Origin: JAPUDQ01 sp964535835
GTDB lineage: Bacteria; Patescibacteriota; Saccharimonadia; Saccharimonadales; Saccharimonadaceae
Direction of reading: 5' to 3'
Assembly: GCA_964535835.1 (NCBI GenBank)
Contig: CAZHUZ010000001.1
Coordinates: 1-64,000, forward strand
Length of the DNA: 64,000 nucleotides
Positions 62,327-64,000 of this stretch are shown piece after piece. Position numbers and translations under genes: made by a program. Below the pieces are notes generated by a model. That model ran no database searches and had not been told where the DNA came from. It saw only the letters and a program-made list of their open reading frames with translations. Numbering within the stretch: the first letter of the stretch is position 1; every line of letters starts with the position of its first letter.

Positions 62327-63010
62327 ATGTCTCATACGCACAAACATGAAAAAAGAGTATGGCTACCTGACGCCCATCTAGTAAAAGCTATCCAACACTC
62401 CACCGACCAATTACGTAGCAGTGACGAAGAATTTGAGCGTGCTTTTCGTATCCTCAAAAAATACCCTATGCGCGTCACGATATTTGGATCAGCTCGTCTG
62501 CGACCAAGCGACGTACATTATAAGCATGCCAAAGAGCTCGCCAAAGCACTGTCACAAGAAGGCTATACTATCGTGAGTGGCGGTAGTGGCGGGATCATGG
62601 AAGCAGCCAATCGTGGCGCATTTGAATCGGGTGGGAGCGCGGTTGGATTTAATATTATCTTGCCTCATGAGCAAAAAACCAATCAATATACTACGGATAA
62701 TCTATCATTTCATTATTTTTTTACTCGCAAAGTGATGATGACATTTTATATGCATGCCTACATATACTTCCCTGGTGGATTTGGGACATTTGATGAGCTG
62801 TTCGAAGTCATGACATTGATTCAAACAAAGAAAATGCCATCGGCTCCTGTTATATTGGTCGGCACAGAGTATTGGAAAAAACTTGATCATTTTATTCGCG
62901 AACAGATGCTTGGCACTGGCTTGATTTCACCTGGTGACGAAAAAATTTATACCATCACTGATGACATCGATACAATTTGTAGGCTAATCAATACAGACTA
63001 TGACAACTAA
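62327..63010 (+). CDS. LOG-family protein (nucleotide phosphoribohydrolase type)
   Basis: 227 aa Rossmann-like protein. SGGSGGIMEAANRGAFESGG and PGGFGTFDELFEVMT are the LOG signature with catalytic Arg/Glu pattern; members cleave nucleoside 5'-monophosphates to base and ribose 5-phosphate. Short basic N-terminal extension (MSHTHKHEKRVW). The start is taken at ATG 62327. Convergent with the next gene, overlapping by four bases. Confidence 0.88.
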   Translation: MSHTHKHEKRVWLPDAHLVKAIQHSTDQLRSSDEEFERAFRILKKYPMRVTIFGSARLRPSDVHYKHAKELAKALSQEGYTIVSGGSGGIMEAANRGAFESGGSAVGFNIILPHEQKTNQYTTDNLSFHYFFTRKVMMTFYMHAYIYFPGGFGTFDELFEVMTLIQTKKMPSAPVILVGTEYWKKLDHFIREQMLGTGLISPGDEKIYTITDDIDTICRLINTDYDN

Positions 63011-63720
63011 CGGATAGGCTCTAATGATTCAAGAGAGGTATTAAATATCTCATCAGCTTCAAGTATTTTTGCATCTTTACAGAATAAATCTCTCTGTTGT
63101 TGTGAAGTCTGATCCTGTTTAGCAGAGGGAAGTTCGGCTAGATTATAAAAATAATATTCTCCCACATGATATATTCGCCGCATTGTCGATAACTCATCTG
63201 GTAAGTAAGCGTAATTCTTTTCAGGTTGTTTGGCAGACTTGAAATAATCAGCGAGTAAAACATTTTTATCGGCTACACGAATAGTCATCTGATCACCATT
63301 CATCCGCTTTACTTTGAGACCGGGCGCTGAACCACGAATATTACGATAGAATAGTACCCTGCAGTCATCATCCATAATTGATTTAATACTCGCAAATGTA
63401 TATGAATCGTCAACACTATCATAATAATATGCTATGTTGTTTTTGTATCCATATGGTACACGAAATAATACTTTTGTCTCCTTTAGTTGTAATAGATCAG
63501 TGTTAATCCTCCGCCAAGTTATATTATCCCTGACAATAGTTCGAGGTATAAACCCAGTATTTTTAGGCAGGGCTGGAACTTTCTCAGCCGCAACTTGAGT
63601 TTTGATTGTTGCGTCTGCCGACAGGAAGAATATCGTCATAAATCCAATGATTATTACACCAAATAATACCCAGCCAGTAATGGGATTTAATTGTTTTGTC
63701 AGTATTTCTTTTATATCCAT
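63007..63720 (-). CDS. Membrane-anchored protein of unknown function
   Basis: 237 aa. One membrane helix (about residues 15-34) with the remainder outside; a soluble domain with many Tyr (NNIAYYYDSVDDSYTF; VGEYYFYNLAEL). Three Cys. No family recognised. Next to a partial gene at the right edge on the same strand. Confidence 0.6.
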   Translation of the reverse strand: MDIKEILTKQLNPITGWVLFGVIIIGFMTIFFLSADATIKTQVAAEKVPALPKNTGFIPRTIVRDNITWRRINTDLLQLKETKVLFRVPYGYKNNIAYYYDSVDDSYTFASIKSIMDDDCRVLFYRNIRGSAPGLKVKRMNGDQMTIRVADKNVLLADYFKSAKQPEKNYAYLPDELSTMRRIYHVGEYYFYNLAELPSAKQDQTSQQQRDLFCKDAKILEADEIFNTSLESLEPIR

Positions 63721-63752
63721 GTGCGATCCTTGTCTGTAGTCATTATACCTTA

Positions 63753-64000
63753 TTAACCATCTGATATCTTTAATTGATTATAAACCGAGTTACGAATAGT
63801 CGGGTTGTTCAAGTACGTACTCACAATATATGATTCTAGTGCTCTACCTGCAAATTTAGTAGAATGATTATTCAAAGTTCGTTGATCAAAAATATCTTGA
63901 CTTATGTCGATCACGTTATATGAGATAACGAGCGTATCACCAGACATACAATGACCAGCATTATGCCAAAATAGAAATCGCTCATTAATAGCACCAAGCC
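63753..64000 (-). CDS. C-terminal part of an unknown protein (runs off right edge)
   Basis: The frame is open from base 64000 to the TAA at 63753 (about 81 codons). The end reads NVIDISQDIFDQRTLNNHSTKFAGRALESYIVSTYLNN. An internal ATG at 63947 gives 64 residues but the frame continues upstream, so this is the 3' end of a longer gene. Not recognised. Confidence 0.55.
   Translation of the reverse strand, partial: LGAINERFLFWHNAGHCMSGDTLVISYNVIDISQDIFDQRTLNNHSTKFAGRALESYIVSTYLNNPTIRNSVYNQLKISDG

Noticed and set aside
1..64000. Recoded TGA (as in Gracilibacteria/Absconditabacteria)
   Set aside because: TGA ends conserved genes such as rsmD and hisS at the expected places and no conserved frame has internal TGA.
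1..64000. CRISPR arrays
   Set aside because: No regularly spaced repeats were seen; the repeats at 3068-3446 are two inverted copies, not an array.

Overview
The window looks like a chromosome segment from a Candidatus Saccharibacteria (TM7) or closely related Patescibacteria/CPR genome. The basis is the mix of divergent but complete core genes, a GatCAB amidotransferase set, a PilB-type pilus ATPase, no biosynthetic pathways, TM7-like proteins such as a CAP-domain surface protein and a malic enzyme, and ordinary use of TGA as a stop (for example rsmD). The assignment is from protein character only; no 16S rRNA gene lies here. The sequence is a scaffold with four 100-N gaps. Three are flanked by exact 55-bp duplications, which are overlapping contig ends, not biology.

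Layout. 1-11.1 kb (minus strand): rpoB-rpoC, then a 1.2-kb non-coding spacer with two structured inverted repeats, then rpsL-rpsG-fusA (fusA runs off the left edge). 11.1-16.8 kb: proteostasis and translation genes (clpP with a CIRCE operator, tig, hisS, a SpoU methylase) and a G5/Excalibur surface protein. 17.0-21.5 kb: an integrated element bounded by 21-bp direct repeats of the 3' end of tRNA-Leu(UAG). It carries a large serine recombinase, a small HTH protein and two membrane-anchored proteins of unknown function. 21.7-27.8 kb: tyrS-recG-PLC-like-rsmD-membrane protein operon. 27.9-37.7 kb: PBP1A, then nusA, clpC (second CIRCE), a HExxH membrane protein, radA and a PIN-TRAM protein. 37.9-46.9 kb: two zinc aminopeptidase/endopeptidase genes, an RNase HII-YraN fusion, small ORFs (one with a stop at codon 2), rplS, a VanZ-like gene, and malic enzyme. 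47-54.6 kb: pilB, a second SpoU methylase, the CAP protein, dnaE and small membrane proteins. 54.7-64 kb: gatC-gatA-HEPN-like-gatB-galU operon, a Ser-rich membrane protein, uvrB, a LOG-family protein, and membrane proteins at the right edge.

Most striking observations: (1) both zinc sites of RNA polymerase beta' have lost their cysteines, as has the tetracysteine site of PilB; (2) EF-G has NKIN in place of the NKxD guanine-specificity motif and S12 has Pro at the streptomycin-linked Lys88; (3) about a dozen genes have a -10 box only 6-9 nt before the start codon, implying leaderless mRNAs, while others use clear Shine-Dalgarno sites; (4) clpP and clpC promoters both have CIRCE overlapping the -35; (5) the tRNA-Leu element, whose recombinase gene takes its stop codon from the tRNA itself. 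No CRISPR array or rRNA was seen.
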